Below are positions 5,146-6,224 of a stretch of 6,224 bases of DNA, piece by piece; the stretch's first letter is position 1; every line of letters begins with the position of its first letter. The stretch comes from Pseudomonadota bacterium (GTDB lineage: Bacteria > Pseudomonadota > Alphaproteobacteria > Rhizobiales > Rhizobiaceae). The DNA is taken from positions 1-6,224 of the forward strand of contig JAEYTV010000082.1 of the NCBI GenBank assembly GCA_023433855.1. Reading direction: 5' to 3'. Under the pieces are notes generated by a model that saw nothing but the letters and a program-made list of their open reading frames with translations, had not been told where the DNA came from and made no database searches. A program made the translations under genes and the position numbers.

Positions 5146-5155
5146 GAGATCTAAA

Positions 5156-6196
5156 ATGACCAAATACAAGCTCGAGTATATCTGGCTCGATGGTTACACC
5201 CCGGTTCCGAACTTGCGCGGCAAGACCCAGATCAAGGAGTTCGACAGCTTCCCGGCGCTCGAGCAGTTGCCGCTTTGGGGCTTTGACGGTTCCTCGACGA
5301 TGCAGGCCGAAGGACGCTCATCGGACTGCGTATTGAAACCCGTCGCTGTTTATCCCGACCCCGCTCGCACCAACGGCGCTCTCGTGATGTGCGAAGTCAT
5401 GATGCCGGACGGCGTTACGCCGCACGAATCCAACAGCCGCGCCACGATCCTCGACGATGAGGACGCATGGTTCGGCTTCGAGCAGGAATACTTCTTCTAC
5501 AAGGACGGCCGCCCGCTCGGCTTCCCCGAAAGCGGTTATCCTGCTCCGCAGGGCCCCTATTACACCGGCGTCGGCTACAAGAACGTCGGCGACGTCGCTC
5601 GCCAGATCGTCGAGGAACATCTCGACCTCTGCCTCGCTGCCGGCATCAACCACGAAGGCATCAATGCCGAGGTTGCCAAGGGCCAGTGGGAATTCCAGAT
5701 CTTCGGCAAGGGCTCCAAGAAGGCTGCCGACCAGATCTGGATGGCGCGCTACCTGCTGCTCCGCCTCTGCGAGAAGTATGGCATCGACATCGAGTTCCAT
5801 TGCAAGCCGCTCGGCGATACCGACTGGAACGGTTCCGGCATGCACTGCAACTTCTCCACCAAGTTCATGCGCGAAGTCGGCGGCAAGGCCTATTTCGAGG
5901 CCCTGATGGCACAGTTCGAGAAGAACCTGACGGATCACATCAACGTCTACGGTCCGGACAACCACATGCGCCTGACGGGCAAACATGAAACCGCACCGTG
6001 GAACAAGTTCTCCTACGGCGTTGCCGACCGCGGCGCCTCGATCCGCGTCCCGCACTCCTTCATCAAGAACGACAACAAGGGCTACCTGGAAGATCGCCGC
6101 CCGAACTCCCAAGGCGACCCCTACCAGATCGCATCCCAGGTTCTGAAGACGATCTCGGAAGTCCCGACCGAAGGTTACGCCTCGGCTGCTGCCTGA
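5156..6196 (+). CDS. glnII: Glutamine synthetase type II (GSII, eukaryotic-type)
   Basis: Makes L-glutamine from glutamate, ammonium and ATP in the cytosol. It is the second, heat-labile GS of rhizobia, used mainly under nitrogen limitation beside GlnA (GSI). The 346 residues are slightly longer than the ~330 I recall for some rhizobial GlnII, with the difference in an Ala-ending tail. Visible GS motifs are WGFDGSST (41-48), FGFEQEYFF (106-114, metal-binding Glu109 and Glu111), NAEVAKGQWEFQ (170-181), GSGMHCNFST (226-235, His230), DRGASIRVP (291-299) and EDRRPNSQGDPY (312-323). The GSI adenylylation loop and its Tyr are absent, as is normal for this class, so control should be transcriptional and by GstI rather than by GlnE. 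ATG 5156 has GAGAG 7 nt upstream. It is expressed from the sigma-54 promoter at 5053-5068 and is divergent from gstI. Confidence 0.97.
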   Translation: MTKYKLEYIWLDGYTPVPNLRGKTQIKEFDSFPALEQLPLWGFDGSSTMQAEGRSSDCVLKPVAVYPDPARTNGALVMCEVMMPDGVTPHESNSRATILDDEDAWFGFEQEYFFYKDGRPLGFPESGYPAPQGPYYTGVGYKNVGDVARQIVEEHLDLCLAAGINHEGINAEVAKGQWEFQIFGKGSKKAADQIWMARYLLLRLCEKYGIDIEFHCKPLGDTDWNGSGMHCNFSTKFMREVGGKAYFEALMAQFEKNLTDHINVYGPDNHMRLTGKHETAPWNKFSYGVADRGASIRVPHSFIKNDNKGYLEDRRPNSQGDPYQIASQVLKTISEVPTEGYASAAA

Positions 6197-6206
6197 TCGA
6201 ACTAAA

Positions 6207-6219
6207 GTCCTCCCAGGAC
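6207..6219 (+). terminator. Small hairpin after glnII, cut by window end
   Basis: GTCCT (6207-6211) and AGGAC (6215-6219) pair around a CCC loop, 10 nt after the glnII stop. The stem is only 5 bp and no T-tract is visible before the window ends at 6224, so this may be part of a larger terminator or nothing. Confidence 0.25.
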
Positions 6220-6224
6220 AGGAA

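Larger units (their letters stand above)
4757..5155. promoter_or_regulatory. gstI-glnII divergent control region (399 bp)
   Basis: This non-coding region holds an AT-rich gstI-proximal part (about 4770-4850) and a GC-rich glnII-proximal part. Recognisable elements are the gstI ribosome binding site (4764-4769), an NtrC-type dyad (4805-4821), a one-mismatch IHF-like sequence on the minus strand (4833-4821), the sigma-54 promoter (5053-5068), a possible leader hairpin (5096-5126) and the glnII ribosome binding site GAGAG (5144-5148). A lone GTGCA half-site is at 4778-4782. I found no second full NtrC dyad nearer the sigma-54 promoter. Minus-strand ORFs across 4844-5138 look like compositional artefacts. 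Confidence 0.75.

Noticed and set aside
5318..6112. 264-residue minus-strand ORF inside glnII
   Set aside because: Antisense mirror of a strongly conserved glutamine synthetase; Val/Ala/Glu-rich composition typical of such shadows.

Overview
The window looks like ordinary chromosomal DNA of a Rhizobiales alphaproteobacterium (Rhizobium, Sinorhizobium or Agrobacterium type). The base for this is the GC-rich codon use, a eukaryotic-type glutamine synthetase II (glnII) with a divergent gstI-type gene, a rhizobial-style preT-preA pair, and proteobacterial group II globin and DUF2325 proteins. I see no insertion sequence, phage gene, CRISPR array, tRNA or rRNA. Every gene but one small ORF falls in a known family.

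Layout. (1) 26-809, plus strand: a group II truncated haemoglobin followed after 4 nt by a small DUF423 membrane protein that appears to start at TTG, probably one operon. (2) 841-1480, minus strand: a DUF2325 protein whose 3' end overlaps an unrecognised small ORF; this pair converges on the globin operon. (3) 1481-1685: an AT-richer divergent promoter region with a perfect 6+5+6 inverted repeat. (4) 1686-4373, plus strand: preT and preA, the two subunits of the iron-sulfur flavoprotein dihydropyrimidine dehydrogenase, 12 nt apart and followed by a strong 9-bp hairpin. (5) 4562-4756, minus strand: a 64-residue GstI/DUF2735 protein. (6) 4757-5155: a divergent control region with an NtrC-type dyad beside gstI and a near-consensus sigma-54 promoter for glnII. 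(7) 5156-6196, plus strand: glnII.

How the genes fit together. PreTA reduces uracil and thymine, the first step in taking nitrogen from pyrimidines. GlnII assimilates ammonium under nitrogen limitation. GstI is known in Rhizobium leguminosarum as an inhibitor of glnII translation that is regulated oppositely to glnII. The right half is therefore a nitrogen-scavenging and assimilation neighbourhood, although no dihydropyrimidinase or beta-ureidopropionase gene lies in the window. The left half (globin, DUF423, DUF2325) has no evident functional tie to it.

The most interesting part is the gstI-glnII control region. It combines the sigma-54 promoter, the NtrC dyad on the gstI side, and a predicted leader of about 77 nt with a possible hairpin and a 5-codon upstream ORF ending at the glnII ribosome binding site. 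The leader elements are candidate targets for translational control but are unproven.
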